This document shows positions 47,989 to 55,925 of a stretch of DNA of 64,000 bases, in pieces. The notes under the pieces were generated by a model. The model was not told where the DNA came from, searched no databases, and worked only from the letters and a program-made list of their open reading frames with translations. The stretch is from NCBI GenBank assembly GCA_022843025.1, contig JALHOL010000007.1, forward strand, positions 62,001-126,000. Direction: 5' to 3'. The stretch's first letter is position 1, and every line of letters starts with the position of its first letter. The position numbers were made by a program, and so were the translations under genes. The stretch is from Paracoccaceae bacterium. GTDB taxonomy: Bacteria > Pseudomonadota > Alphaproteobacteria > Rhodobacterales > Rhodobacteraceae.

Positions 47989-49086
47989 TTAGCGGAACAT
48001 CACCAACGCGCCGGGCGACCAACCCACGCGCGCGCGGGCGCCACGGTCCAGCACCGGGCGGCCAAAGACGTTGCGCATGGAGATGCGAACGTTGACATCC
48101 GATCCGTCGATCCGCACGTCGTAATAGGTCATGTCGCCGAAATAGACGACCTCTTCGATCGTTGCCATGCTTTCCCGATCCGAGGCCGCGCTGCCTTCAT
48201 AGAGGATCGTCAGGGTTTCGGGGCGGAAGCCCACCGCAGCACCATCTGCCGCGGCGCCCCCGCTCATGACCTGGCTTGCATCCAGCTGGATGCGGCCAAA
48301 CCCGGCGGACTCGACCTCGACCGTAGTGCCATTCTCGGACAGGACCTTGGCAGGCAAGAAGTTCATCGTTCCGATGAAATCGGCCACTTTGCGGCTGTTG
48401 GGGCGACGATAGAGCGTTTCGGGATCGGCAAGCTGGGCTATCTCTCCCTCAAACATCACGGCGATCCGGTCAGACATGACCAGCGCCTCTTCCTGGTCAT
48501 GCGTCACGAGGATGAAGGTGATGCCAACCTGCCGTTGCAGGCGGATCAGTTCCACTTGCATCTGTTCGCGCATCTTCTTGTCCAGGGCGGACAAGGGTTC
48601 GTCGAGCAGCAGGACCTTGGGCTTTAGGATCAGCGCGCGGGCCAGTGCCACGCGCTGCCGTTGCCCGCCTGACAGCGCATGCGCAGCCCGCTTGCCATAG
48701 CCTTTCAGACCTACCATTTCGAGCGCTTCGAGAACGGCCTTGGCCTTGTCTTCCTTGGACCGCGTGTCACGGCGCAGGCCAAACCCGACGTTTTCTTCCA
48801 CGCTCAGATGCGGGAAGATGGCGTAGGATTGGAACACCATGTTAGTGGGCCGCTTGTTGGCCGGCACATCGGCCATGTCGCGCCCGTCGATCAGCACGGC
48901 ACCCGACGAAATATCCTCGAACCCCGCAATCGTGCGCAGAAGCGTGGTCTTGCCACAGCCCGACGGACCCAGCAGCGAGAAGAACTCACCCGGGCGGATG
49001 GTGGCGGTGATCCCGCGCAAGGCGTGGTAGTCACCATAGTATTTGTGAACGTCCCGGAACTCGATCATGGCGTCGTTGGTGGTCAC
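47989..49086 (-). CDS. potA: Spermidine/putrescine-type ABC transporter ATPase
   Basis: A 365-aa ATP-binding subunit. Walker A is LLGPSGCGKTTLL, the signature is ALSGGQRQRVALARAL, and Walker B is VLLLDEPLSALDKK. The H-loop is ILVTHDQEEALVMSD, and a C-terminal TOBE domain follows. The start is a GTG at 49086 with GGAGG 6 nt upstream and a GTGA overlap with the potC stop. It forms potB-potC-potA with the permeases; no substrate-binding protein is in the window. Confidence 0.93.
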   Translation of the reverse strand: MTTNDAMIEFRDVHKYYGDYHALRGITATIRPGEFFSLLGPSGCGKTTLLRTIAGFEDISSGAVLIDGRDMADVPANKRPTNMVFQSYAIFPHLSVEENVGFGLRRDTRSKEDKAKAVLEALEMVGLKGYGKRAAHALSGGQRQRVALARALILKPKVLLLDEPLSALDKKMREQMQVELIRLQRQVGITFILVTHDQEEALVMSDRIAVMFEGEIAQLADPETLYRRPNSRKVADFIGTMNFLPAKVLSENGTTVEVESAGFGRIQLDASQVMSGGAAADGAAVGFRPETLTILYEGSAASDRESMATIEEVVYFGDMTYYDVRIDGSDVNVRISMRNVFGRPVLDRGARARVGWSPGALVMFR

Positions 49087-49889
49087 AGGAAGCCTCCGGG
49101 ATCCTTGCCGCCCGCCTTGGCGATGCCGCGGCGACGGAAATATTCAGCAGTTGCAAGCAGGGTGATGGACAGAAGGACGAGGATCGTCCCCAGCGCCATG
49201 ATCGCCGGAACCTTGGCCGGGAACCGGAACTGGCCGTAGATATAGACCGACAGCACGGTTTCGTTGCCACCAAGGAAATAGGCGATGATGAATTCGTCCA
49301 GGCTGATGGTGAAGCATATCAGCAGGGATGAGATGATGCCCGGCATGACCAGCGGCAGGATGATCAGCCAGAAGGTCGACAGCGGCGTTTCGCCAAGGTC
49401 ATAGGCAGCCTCTTCCAGCGAATTGTCGAGCGACTGGAAAGACGATGACAGGATCGCCACCGCAAACGGCGTGCAGATCAGGACATGGCCAAGAATGATG
49501 GTGAAGATCGACAGATCGATCCCAATGGCAAGCAGCACCACCAGCATGGACATGGCGACGATCATTTCCGGCAGCACCAGCGGCAGCATGATCAGGCCCA
49601 TGATCCCGGCCTTGGCAGGAAACACGAACCGGGTCGAGGCGCGCGCCGCGAACAGGCCCAGCGTGGTGGAAATCACCGCGACCGAAATCGATATGATGGC
49701 CGAGTTGCGGACTGCGTTCCACAGCGTGGTATCGGCCCACATCTCTTTGAACCAGTTGGTCGTGAACCCCTGCAACGGAAAGGCGATGACCTTGCTGTCA
49801 TTGAAGGCAAAGATCGGCAGCAGCACGATCGGCGCGTAAAGAAAGATCAGATACCCGATCGTGTAGGCGCGAAAACCGGGCGACTTCAT
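49083..49889 (-). CDS. potC: Spermidine/putrescine-type ABC permease PotC
   Basis: A 268-aa permease with six membrane segments. An N-terminal segment (IGYLIFLYAPIVLLPIFAFN) and the EAA loop EEAAYDLGETPLSTFWLIIL are clear. It ends with LATAEYFRRRG. It overlaps potB and potA by 4 nt on each side, so the three subunits are translationally coupled. Confidence 0.92.
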   Translation of the reverse strand: MKSPGFRAYTIGYLIFLYAPIVLLPIFAFNDSKVIAFPLQGFTTNWFKEMWADTTLWNAVRNSAIISISVAVISTTLGLFAARASTRFVFPAKAGIMGLIMLPLVLPEMIVAMSMLVVLLAIGIDLSIFTIILGHVLICTPFAVAILSSSFQSLDNSLEEAAYDLGETPLSTFWLIILPLVMPGIISSLLICFTISLDEFIIAYFLGGNETVLSVYIYGQFRFPAKVPAIMALGTILVLLSITLLATAEYFRRRGIAKAGGKDPGGFL

Positions 49890-50758
49890 TTCGCACCTTT
49901 GAGGAAGCGTCGATTGAGCAAGAGGAAGACAATGCTGACGATGGCCACCACCAGCATGGCCGAAACGGCGATGGCAGACCCAAGCTCGCGATTGTTCTGT
50001 TTCAAGAGCGTGCCTTCGATCCGGTTCGCGATCATCGGCAACTTGCCCCCACCAATAAGGTCAGGCGTCACATAGTCGCCCACCGTCGGGATGAACACGA
50101 TCAGCACCGCCGCAATCACACCCGGCATCGACAACGGCAGGGTCACGCGGATGAAGGTCATCAACTGGCTTTCGCCAAGGTCACGGCCCGCCTCAAGGAA
50201 AGAGCGGTCGATCTTTTCCAGCGCGACGAAGATGGGCAGGATGGCGAAGGGCGCATAGGCATGGGCCAAAGTCATCACCAGTGCGGGGACGTTGTAGTTG
50301 ATGGCCTGCAAAGGCTCATCGATCAGGCCTAGTGACATGAGCCCCGAATTGATCACGCCGTTATAGCCAAGGATCACCTTCCACAGAAACACGCGGATCA
50401 GGTAGCTGGTCCAGAACGGAATGGTGATCAGAAACAGCCACAGCGATTTGCGTTCCGGCTTTACGTAGAAGCTCACGAAATAGGCCACCGGATAGGCCAG
50501 CAGCACCGTCACCAGCGTGACCGAGAAGGACACCGTCAGCGACCGCATGATCAAAAGCTGATTGATCCGGTCGGACCAGGCGGTGGCGTAATTGTCGAAC
50601 CCGAAGCCGCCTTCGCGCAGCGACAGCGAATAGACCAGCACGGTCACCAGCGGTGCCGCAAGCAGCAGAACCGCATAAATCAGCGTCGGACTGACAAGAA
50701 GCAGACCGCTTGCCGCCTCGGAGCGGCGCGCGCCACTTTTTCCCGTACTGGTTGCCAT
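49886..50758 (-). CDS. potB: Spermidine/putrescine-type ABC permease PotB
   Basis: A ~290-aa permease with six membrane segments. It includes LLLVSPTLIYAVLLLAAPLV, FWTSYLIRVFLWKVILG and the EAA motif EAGRDLGESQLMTFIRVTLP. The start at 50758 is preferred because AGGGGG then sits at more usable spacing than for the ATG immediately before it. It is first of the three pot genes. A palindromic TTTGATCAAA lies just upstream (around 50790). Confidence 0.92.
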   Translation of the reverse strand: MATSTGKSGARRSEAASGLLLVSPTLIYAVLLLAAPLVTVLVYSLSLREGGFGFDNYATAWSDRINQLLIMRSLTVSFSVTLVTVLLAYPVAYFVSFYVKPERKSLWLFLITIPFWTSYLIRVFLWKVILGYNGVINSGLMSLGLIDEPLQAINYNVPALVMTLAHAYAPFAILPIFVALEKIDRSFLEAGRDLGESQLMTFIRVTLPLSMPGVIAAVLIVFIPTVGDYVTPDLIGGGKLPMIANRIEGTLLKQNNRELGSAIAVSAMLVVAIVSIVFLLLNRRFLKGAK

Positions 50759-50846
50759 CATGCCCCCTGTTGGCACGTTCTATCGGTCTTTGATCAAAAC
50801 CTAGACGCAATCCAACCGGACGCGCAAGGGCCCACACCATGCAACA

Positions 50847-50879
50847 AGGCCGAAGCGATGAAAAGCATCGCAACGGCCT
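50847..50879. terminator. Long stem-loop between the 89-aa gene and potB
   Basis: AGGCCG-AA-GCGATG-AAAAG-CATCGC-AA-CGGCCT forms 12 paired bases around a 2x2 A/A internal loop. On the plus strand it is followed by CATTTTT, on the minus strand by TGTT. Leftward transcription from the hypothetical gene must pass it to reach potB, so it probably separates the two units. Confidence 0.7.
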
Positions 50880-50909
50880 CATTTTTCGGCAGGAAGCTGG
50901 GCGGGCGGT

Positions 50910-51179
50910 TCAGCCCGGGATCCGCTCGATCTGAATCGCTCGCTTTTTGAGTTCGTCATATAGCGTGGGGATCACGCGCAGGCTGCCCACGGCCACGCGC
51001 AGCGCATCGGTCAGCTTGCCATCGGCCGTCTGCCCTTCGACCCGCCACACCATCCGGCGGGCGACGCCGTCATCATAAACGATTTCGGTGCCGCCATTGC
51101 GCGAGGTGCGAATACCAAGGAAATCTGCGCCGCCATGCGGCGCATGAAAAAATGCCTGTTGTCCCATTTTCGGGTCCAT
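50910..51179 (-). CDS. Hypothetical 89-aa protein
   Basis: A small soluble protein starting MDPKMGQQAFFHAPHGGADF with a middle NGGTEIVYDDGVARRMVWRV and a C-terminal LYDELKKRAIQIERIPG. It has no signal peptide or membrane segment. Composition is protein-like, and it is bounded by its own terminator-like hairpin. I do not recognise the family. Confidence 0.65.
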   Translation of the reverse strand: MDPKMGQQAFFHAPHGGADFLGIRTSRNGGTEIVYDDGVARRMVWRVEGQTADGKLTDALRVAVGSLRVIPTLYDELKKRAIQIERIPG

Positions 51180-51371
51180 TCGTTATTGTGCTGCTCTGAG
51201 ACCCCGAAAGGGCCATGACGCGGGCGATTGCGTCAACGCATCTTTACGTGAGATCGAAACAATCGCCCGAAAGCGCGCCCCGAACGCCACAGAATGGCCC
51301 TTGTAGCCCCGGATTGTGGCAATGCGCGCCCAAACATTGCCGCATTTCTGCCGTAATTGGCCTGTGGCAGA

Positions 51372-52778
51372 TCAGACAGCAGGCGGATCATAAGGCGGGC
51401 GTGACAGCAGGCTTGCCAGCTTTTCGATGCCAGTGGTGAAGCGGTCTTCGGTGATATGACCAGCCAAGGCAAAGCGCACGGCATGGGGTGCGCGACCATG
51501 GATCAGCGCATATTCATCTGCTGACCGGATCAGCACCCCATCGCCTTCGGCCATCCGTGTAAAGGTCGATGCCCGCCACCCCATCGGCAGACGCAGAAAG
51601 GCAAAGCGCAGCCCAGGCTGCCAAGCCAGATCGAAACGGCCAAGGTGGTTGACGGTGATGCGGATGCGGCGTTCCAGATCCTCGCCCACGCGGCGGCGGA
51701 TGTCTTGTGCGGCACCACTCTGGAACAGATGCAGGCACAGGTCGCTGACCGGCTTGGGCAAGGCGAAAAAGGCATGTTGTGCGGTCAACCGCCCGGTTTC
51801 CCCCATGCCGGTGGGACAGGCGATATAGCCAAATCGCAGCGCAGCAGAGACGGTCTTGGACAGGCTGCCCACATGCCAGACGCGTTCCGGCGCAAGGGCG
51901 CGCAAGGCAGGCCATTCGCTTTCCGACAGGGTGTAGCAATCATCCTCGATCACCTGCAGATCGAAATGCCGCGCGATAGCGGCAATGCGACTGCGGCGGT
52001 CGGGGGTCATGCGCGCGGTGGTGGGATTCTGCGCCTCCGTCGTCAGGCACAGCACCTGCGCGCCGTGGCGGCGGCAGGCAGCCTCCAAGGCTTCGGGGAT
52101 CAGGCCTTGCTCATCGGTTTCCACCCCCACCACCTCGGCCCGAGCAAGGCGGGCGGCGTGACGAAAGCCGGGATAGGCCAGTTCCTCGGTCAGTACGACG
52201 GGGCGATCCCCGCGCAGGCAACAGAGCAGGATCAGGCTGATGGCGTTCTGCCCCCCGGCGGTCAGGGCAATGTCTTCTGGCGACAGCGGGCCAAGCGCGC
52301 GGTCAGAAAGCCAATCGCAGATCGCTTCGCGCAGAGGCAGTTCGCCGCGTTGGGTGGGATAGTCGATCCAGTCATCGCCCATTTGCGGGGCAATCGCCTG
52401 CATAGCGGCGGTAAAGGCCTGCGCCTGCCCCACATCCGGCAGGCGCGGCGCGCGCAGGTCGATCCGGCCAACCAGTTGATCAGGCTCACGTTCCAGCAAA
52501 AGCGGCTGTGTCGGGCCAAGTCGCGGCGCACGGGCGGCGACAAAGGTTCCGCGCCCGACGGTTGCGGCCAACAGCCCCTCTTGCGTGGCCAGTGCATAGG
52601 CGCGTGACACGGTGCCGGGCGTCACCCCCAGAACCCAGGCCAGATCGCGCACGGTGGGCAGCTGTGCGCCTTCGGGCAATTCGGCAGAGCGGATCGCCTC
52701 GCGCAGGGCGCGCGAGAGGGCAAGGTATTTCGGTCCGGGATAGGCCGAAAGATCAGGTTTCCATATTGTGCCGGTCAC
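51372..52778 (-). CDS. MocR-type (GntR HTH + aminotransferase) regulator
   Basis: A 468-aa fusion. The N-terminal GntR winged helix is LSRALREAIRSAELPEGAQL with TVRDLAWVLGVTPGTVSRAY. A fold-type-I aminotransferase domain follows, with LTAGGQNAISLI, QNPTT, EDDCYTLSE and the PLP lysine in VGSLSKTVSAALR. Such regulators use PLP-amine chemistry to sense metabolites (GABA, taurine, PLP). The start is a GTG at 52778 with AGAGGA upstream. It is divergent from a DUF1127 gene across a palindrome-rich gap. Confidence 0.92.
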   Translation of the reverse strand: MTGTIWKPDLSAYPGPKYLALSRALREAIRSAELPEGAQLPTVRDLAWVLGVTPGTVSRAYALATQEGLLAATVGRGTFVAARAPRLGPTQPLLLEREPDQLVGRIDLRAPRLPDVGQAQAFTAAMQAIAPQMGDDWIDYPTQRGELPLREAICDWLSDRALGPLSPEDIALTAGGQNAISLILLCCLRGDRPVVLTEELAYPGFRHAARLARAEVVGVETDEQGLIPEALEAACRRHGAQVLCLTTEAQNPTTARMTPDRRSRIAAIARHFDLQVIEDDCYTLSESEWPALRALAPERVWHVGSLSKTVSAALRFGYIACPTGMGETGRLTAQHAFFALPKPVSDLCLHLFQSGAAQDIRRRVGEDLERRIRITVNHLGRFDLAWQPGLRFAFLRLPMGWRASTFTRMAEGDGVLIRSADEYALIHGRAPHAVRFALAGHITEDRFTTGIEKLASLLSRPPYDPPAV

Positions 52779-52781
52779 AAT
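52765..52781. promoter_or_regulatory. Inverted repeat over the MocR start codon
   Basis: ATTGTG-CCGGT-CACAAT, a perfect 6-bp dyad, covers the GTG start of the regulator gene. Binding here would block its own translation initiation region, suggesting autoregulation. Confidence 0.45.
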
Positions 52782-52807
52782 GTTCCTCTGGCGGCTGCTT
52801 GCGCCAT

Positions 52808-52853
52808 ATTGTATCTATTTACTTACAAGATCAAGATTATTGTATCAATACAA
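52808..52853. promoter_or_regulatory. Candidate MocR operator (direct repeat plus palindrome)
   Basis: ATTGTATC occurs at 52808 and again at 52839, 31 bp (three helical turns) apart. The second copy forms the palindrome TTGTAT-CA-ATACAA (52840-52853). MocR regulators bind such spaced repeats in divergent promoters. The region is markedly A/T-rich compared with its surroundings. Confidence 0.6.
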
Positions 52854-52867
52854 AAAGGAACCATCCC

Positions 52868-53080
52868 ATGTCTGCCCGCACTCTGCACCGCGCCCTGCCC
52901 GCGAACCTGCCGCCGCTGTCGCGCCTGCTGGTCACCCTGGCGCTGACTTTTGCAGCCTGGGAGACACGGACCCGCGGCCGCCGCGCACTGGCGCGACTGG
53001 ATGACCACCTGCTGCGCGATATCGGCCTGAATGACGGCCGCGCGACGCGCGAGGTGACGAAACCATTCTGGCAGGACTGA
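52868..53080 (+). CDS. DUF1127-domain small protein
   Basis: A 70-aa protein. The C-terminal half has the DUF1127 motif GRRALARLDDHLLRDIGLNDGRA, starting after a hydrophobic stretch (RLLVTLALTFAAWETRTR). DUF1127 proteins are short, arginine-rich and in some bacteria bind RNA or affect phosphate and carbon metabolism. AAAAAGGAA precedes the start. Its divergent MocR neighbour is its likely regulator. Confidence 0.88.
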   Translation: MSARTLHRALPANLPPLSRLLVTLALTFAAWETRTRGRRALARLDDHLLRDIGLNDGRATREVTKPFWQD

Positions 53081-53107
53081 ACCCTTTCCTGCCCACGATC
53101 CCCTGAC

Positions 53108-53135
53108 TGGCCGGGCTTGCCCGGCCATTTTTTTT
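53108..53135 (+). terminator. Terminator after the DUF1127 gene
   Basis: TGGCCGGGC-TT-GCCCGGCCA followed by eight T residues (53128-53135). A textbook intrinsic terminator; the physical loop is probably larger than the 2-nt minimum. Confidence 0.92.
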
Positions 53136-53163
53136 CTGCCAACCCGGCGCTATCCACAAAGCA

Positions 53164-53189
53164 AAAGGCCCGCCGGATGGCGGGCCTTT
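53164..53189 (-). terminator. Terminator of the rplM-rpsI operon
   Basis: AAAGGCCCGCC-GGAT-GGCGGGCCTTT, a perfect 11-bp stem, lies 20 bp past the rpsI stop; read leftward it ends in TTTTGC. Confidence 0.85.
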
Positions 53190-53209
53190 CGCAATTCGGA
53201 TGGCTGAAA

Positions 53210-53701
53210 TCAGCGCTTCGAGAACTGGAACGACTTGCGGGCCTTGGCCTTGCCGTACTTTTTCCGTTCCACGACGCGCGAGTCGCGGGTCAGGAAACCG
53301 GCGGCCTTCAGCGCGGGGCGCAGCGAGGGTTCGTAGAGTTGCAGCGCCTTGGAGATGCCGTGCTTCACCGCACCGGCCTGACCCGACAGGCCACCACCGG
53401 CAACGGTGGCGAACACATCGAACTGGCCTTCGACATTGGCGATCTGGAACGGCTGCTTCAGGATCATCTGCAGCACCGGACGGGCGAAATAGACCGCCAT
53501 TTCCTTGCCATTGACCACAACCTTGCCCGAACCGGGCTTGACCCAGACGCGGGCGACCGCGTCCTTGCGCTTGCCCGTCGCATAGGAGCGGCCGAGCGAG
53601 TCACGCTGCGGGGTCTTGGGCGCGGCTGCCTCGGTGGCGGCGGGCGCGGAGGAACCGGCAACGGCGGATTTCAGATCGTCGAGGGATTTGATGTCAGCCA
53701 T
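53210..53701 (-). CDS. rpsI: 30S ribosomal protein S9
   Basis: A 163-aa protein. The conserved S9 domain begins [19 protein letters not shown] and contains the segment [11 protein letters not shown]. It ends [17 protein letters not shown], the basic tail that contacts P-site tRNA. An N-terminal extension of ~35 Ala-rich residues is typical of alphaproteobacteria. It lies 2 nt downstream of rplM. Confidence 0.98.
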   Translation of the reverse strand: MADIKSLDDLKSAVAGSSAPAATEAAAPKTPQRDSLGRSYATGKRKDAVARVWVKPGSGKVVVNGKEMAVYFARPVLQMILKQPFQIANVEGQFDVFATVAGGGLSGQAGAVKHGISKALQLYEPSLRPALKAAGFLTRDSRVVERKKYGKAKARKSFQFSKR

Positions 53702-53703
53702 GA

Positions 53704-54168
53704 TCAGGCGCTCCGCGTGTTCTTCGGGTTCAGAACCTTGAGGTCCAGAACGGTGGGCTGCTGGGCTTCATGCGGATGCTCGGCCCCGGCGTAAACGCGC
53801 AGGTTGGTCATCTGCTGACGGCCAAGACGGTTGCGGGTGATCATCCGCTCCACGGCCTTGACGACGACACGCTCGGGGTGGTTGCCCTCAAGCACCTGAC
53901 GCGCGGTGCGCTGCTTGATGCCGCCCGGGTGGCCGGTGTGCCAGTAGTAGACCTTGTCATCGCGCTTCTTGCCGGTCATCTGGATCTTGTCGGCGTTGAT
54001 GACGATGACGTTGTCACCCATGTCCATGTGGGGGGTGAAGGTCGGCTTGTTCTTGCCGCGCAGAATGTTTGCGACGATCGTTGCAAGGCGGCCCAGAACG
54101 ATACCTTCGGCATCGATCAGGATCCACTTCTTGTCGATATCCGCAGGTGTTGCGGTAAAGGTTTTCAT
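53704..54168 (-). CDS. rplM: 50S ribosomal protein L13
   Basis: A 154-aa early-assembly protein of the large subunit. Diagnostic segments are [38 protein letters not shown] and [20 protein letters not shown]. It is first in the rplM-rpsI operon. A good sigma-70-type promoter lies 55-83 bp upstream. Confidence 0.98.
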   Translation of the reverse strand: MKTFTATPADIDKKWILIDAEGIVLGRLATIVANILRGKNKPTFTPHMDMGDNVIVINADKIQMTGKKRDDKVYYWHTGHPGGIKQRTARQVLEGNHPERVVVKAVERMITRNRLGRQQMTNLRVYAGAEHPHEAQQPTVLDLKVLNPKNTRSA

Positions 54169-54222
54169 ATCGAACCCTGTGAGTTGATGCGGGGGAACAC
54201 CCCCCGGAAGCTTGGATGCGGG

Positions 54223-54251
54223 CTTATCGCGTGAAGCGCTGCGCGGGTCAA
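54223..54251 (-). promoter_or_regulatory. Sigma-70-type promoter of rplM-rpsI
   Basis: On the minus strand: -35 TTGACC (54251-54246), a 17-bp spacer, and -10 GATAAG (54228-54223). Placement about 55 bp before the rplM start and near-consensus boxes make it convincing. Upstream (54258-54313) is an A/T-rich stretch that could serve as an UP element. Confidence 0.75.
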
Positions 54252-54339
54252 GGGGAGGTTAGATGATTTAATAAAGCAAAATCAATACTTTGCAAAAACG
54301 GTATTATTATACCCCATCCTTATGAGCCGCCAACACGGC

Positions 54340-55122
54340 CTAGCGCAGCTTTGGCGGACGATCGGGGTTCATTCCCGGCGCCGAGGGTGCGGGCGGATCT
54401 GCGGCTTCTGGACGGGGCAAATCAAAACGATGGGCCACGCGGGCCATGGCGAGGGTTGCCGGATCGGAGGTCTGAAGGAACGCCACGTCGATTTCGCCCG
54501 CATCAATGCCCGAGAACGCCAGCGCCTCGCCTGCCGCGCGTGCAAGTGCCGCCTCGGCCTCCGGTGCGGCATCGACAAAGGCCAGCATGTGCCCCCGACG
54601 CCCGCCGCGATAGGTGACGGCCGCCAGCAGAGCGCAGAGCGCCAGCCCACCTGCGCGCAGCAGTTTCGCCTCTAGCCCCGTGATCAGGCGTGTTGGCAGT
54701 CCCTTTGGCGCGTCAAAGCTTTCGGGCAGCGCTTCGACCGCCTCGGGTTCGGCATCGAGCATCCCTGACAGCCAATCCAGCGCCTCGGGCGGCAGGATCA
54801 TCTGGGATGGGGCGACGCCCAGATTGACCCCCAGCCCGACCCCCTGCCCCGCCAGAACCTGCGCGATCACCCGTCCCGGCAGCGCGGCATAGGGCGCGAT
54901 GCCGCCTGAAAACTCGGCCAGCCGTTCCTCCAGATCGAAGATCAGGACGACTGGCCCGCTGTCCAGCGGAAAAATGCGGGGTTTGATGTCGGCCCCCTGC
55001 GCCTCTTCCTCCAACAGAAGAAAGAACTCGCCATCGGCCAGAACCTCATAAAACCGCAGGCGGTCTGCATCGGCGGCACCGTCCTGTTCCATCGCGGCAT
55101 AGGCTGTGTCGAGCGGGGTCAT
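54340..55122 (-). CDS. SseB-family protein
   Basis: A 260-aa soluble acidic protein. The N-terminal half fits the SseB fold (LRFYEVLADGEFFLLLEE, RIFPLDSGPVVLIFDLEERL, LVNL-like GLGVNLGVAPSQMILPPEAL), and a C-terminal SseB_C-like domain follows. The tail is proline-rich (PPAPSAPGMNPDRPPKL). The function is unknown. It lies 13 nt downstream of the uracil-DNA-glycosylase-family gene. Confidence 0.78.
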   Translation of the reverse strand: MTPLDTAYAAMEQDGAADADRLRFYEVLADGEFFLLLEEEAQGADIKPRIFPLDSGPVVLIFDLEERLAEFSGGIAPYAALPGRVIAQVLAGQGVGLGVNLGVAPSQMILPPEALDWLSGMLDAEPEAVEALPESFDAPKGLPTRLITGLEAKLLRAGGLALCALLAAVTYRGGRRGHMLAFVDAAPEAEAALARAAGEALAFSGIDAGEIDVAFLQTSDPATLAMARVAHRFDLPRPEAADPPAPSAPGMNPDRPPKLR

Positions 55123-55135
55123 CGGTCAGTCTCCA

Positions 55136-55765
55136 TCAGGGCGCCTCCATCAGATGGCGGATCGCCGCGCGCAGGTCGGGCAGAAGTTCTGCCGCGAACC
55201 ACGGATTGCGTTTCAGCCACCCGGTATTGCGCCAGGACGGATGCGGCAAGGGCCAGATGCCGCGCGCGGCGTGGCTGCGCCAATCCGTCACCCGTGCGGT
55301 GACATCGCCGGGGCCAAGATGCCAACGCTGCGCAGCGCCGCCTACGGCGAGCACCATGCGGATCGCGGGAAGGGATGCCATCACCCTGCCCCGCCATTCC
55401 CGGGCACAAACCGGGGGCGGCGGCAGATCGGCCCCCTTTGCATCATAGCCGGGAAAGCAGAATGCCATAGGTACGATGGCGACCCGGTCCAGATCATAGA
55501 ATTCAGTCATCGACAGGCCGGTCCAATCGCGCAGACGATCCCCGGACGGATCAGTAAAAGGCCGGCCCGAGGCATGCACCCGCGCGCCGGGAGCCTGACC
55601 CGCAATCAACAACCGCGCGGTTGGGGCGAACCACGTCACCGGGCGCGGGGCATGGGCGGTGGCGGTCGCAGCGAAGCGGTCGGCACAAATCCTGCAAGCG
55701 CCGATCCGAACGGCAAGGTCCGCTGTCTGTTGGGCCGGGCTGCCTTGGGCAAAGGGGGTGTGCAT
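55136..55765 (-). CDS. Uracil-DNA glycosylase family protein
   Basis: A 209-aa protein. Motif A is LLIAGQAPGARVHASGRPF followed by TDPSGDRLRDW. Motif B is LPHPSWRNTGWLKRNPWFA. N-terminal CRIC and a later PPPPVCAREW could provide cysteines of an Fe-S cluster, as in family 4/5 enzymes. The family removes uracil or deaminated bases, although activity of this subgroup is not established. It is divergent from the nhaA-like gene and precedes an SseB-type gene. Confidence 0.85.
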   Translation of the reverse strand: MHTPFAQGSPAQQTADLAVRIGACRICADRFAATATAHAPRPVTWFAPTARLLIAGQAPGARVHASGRPFTDPSGDRLRDWTGLSMTEFYDLDRVAIVPMAFCFPGYDAKGADLPPPPVCAREWRGRVMASLPAIRMVLAVGGAAQRWHLGPGDVTARVTDWRSHAARGIWPLPHPSWRNTGWLKRNPWFAAELLPDLRAAIRHLMEAP

Positions 55766-55925
55766 GAAGCGCTTCTTTGGCGGAAACAGAGAGGATGGCT
55801 CAGGACCATGGGCCGTTCATGGCGCGCAGGCAACACCTGCCGCCCTGCTGTCGCAAAACGGCTTGCATGGGGCCGGGGCCAGGCATAGGCCGCTGATAGC
55901 CATCCCTGCTGCGGGTCATGCGCCG

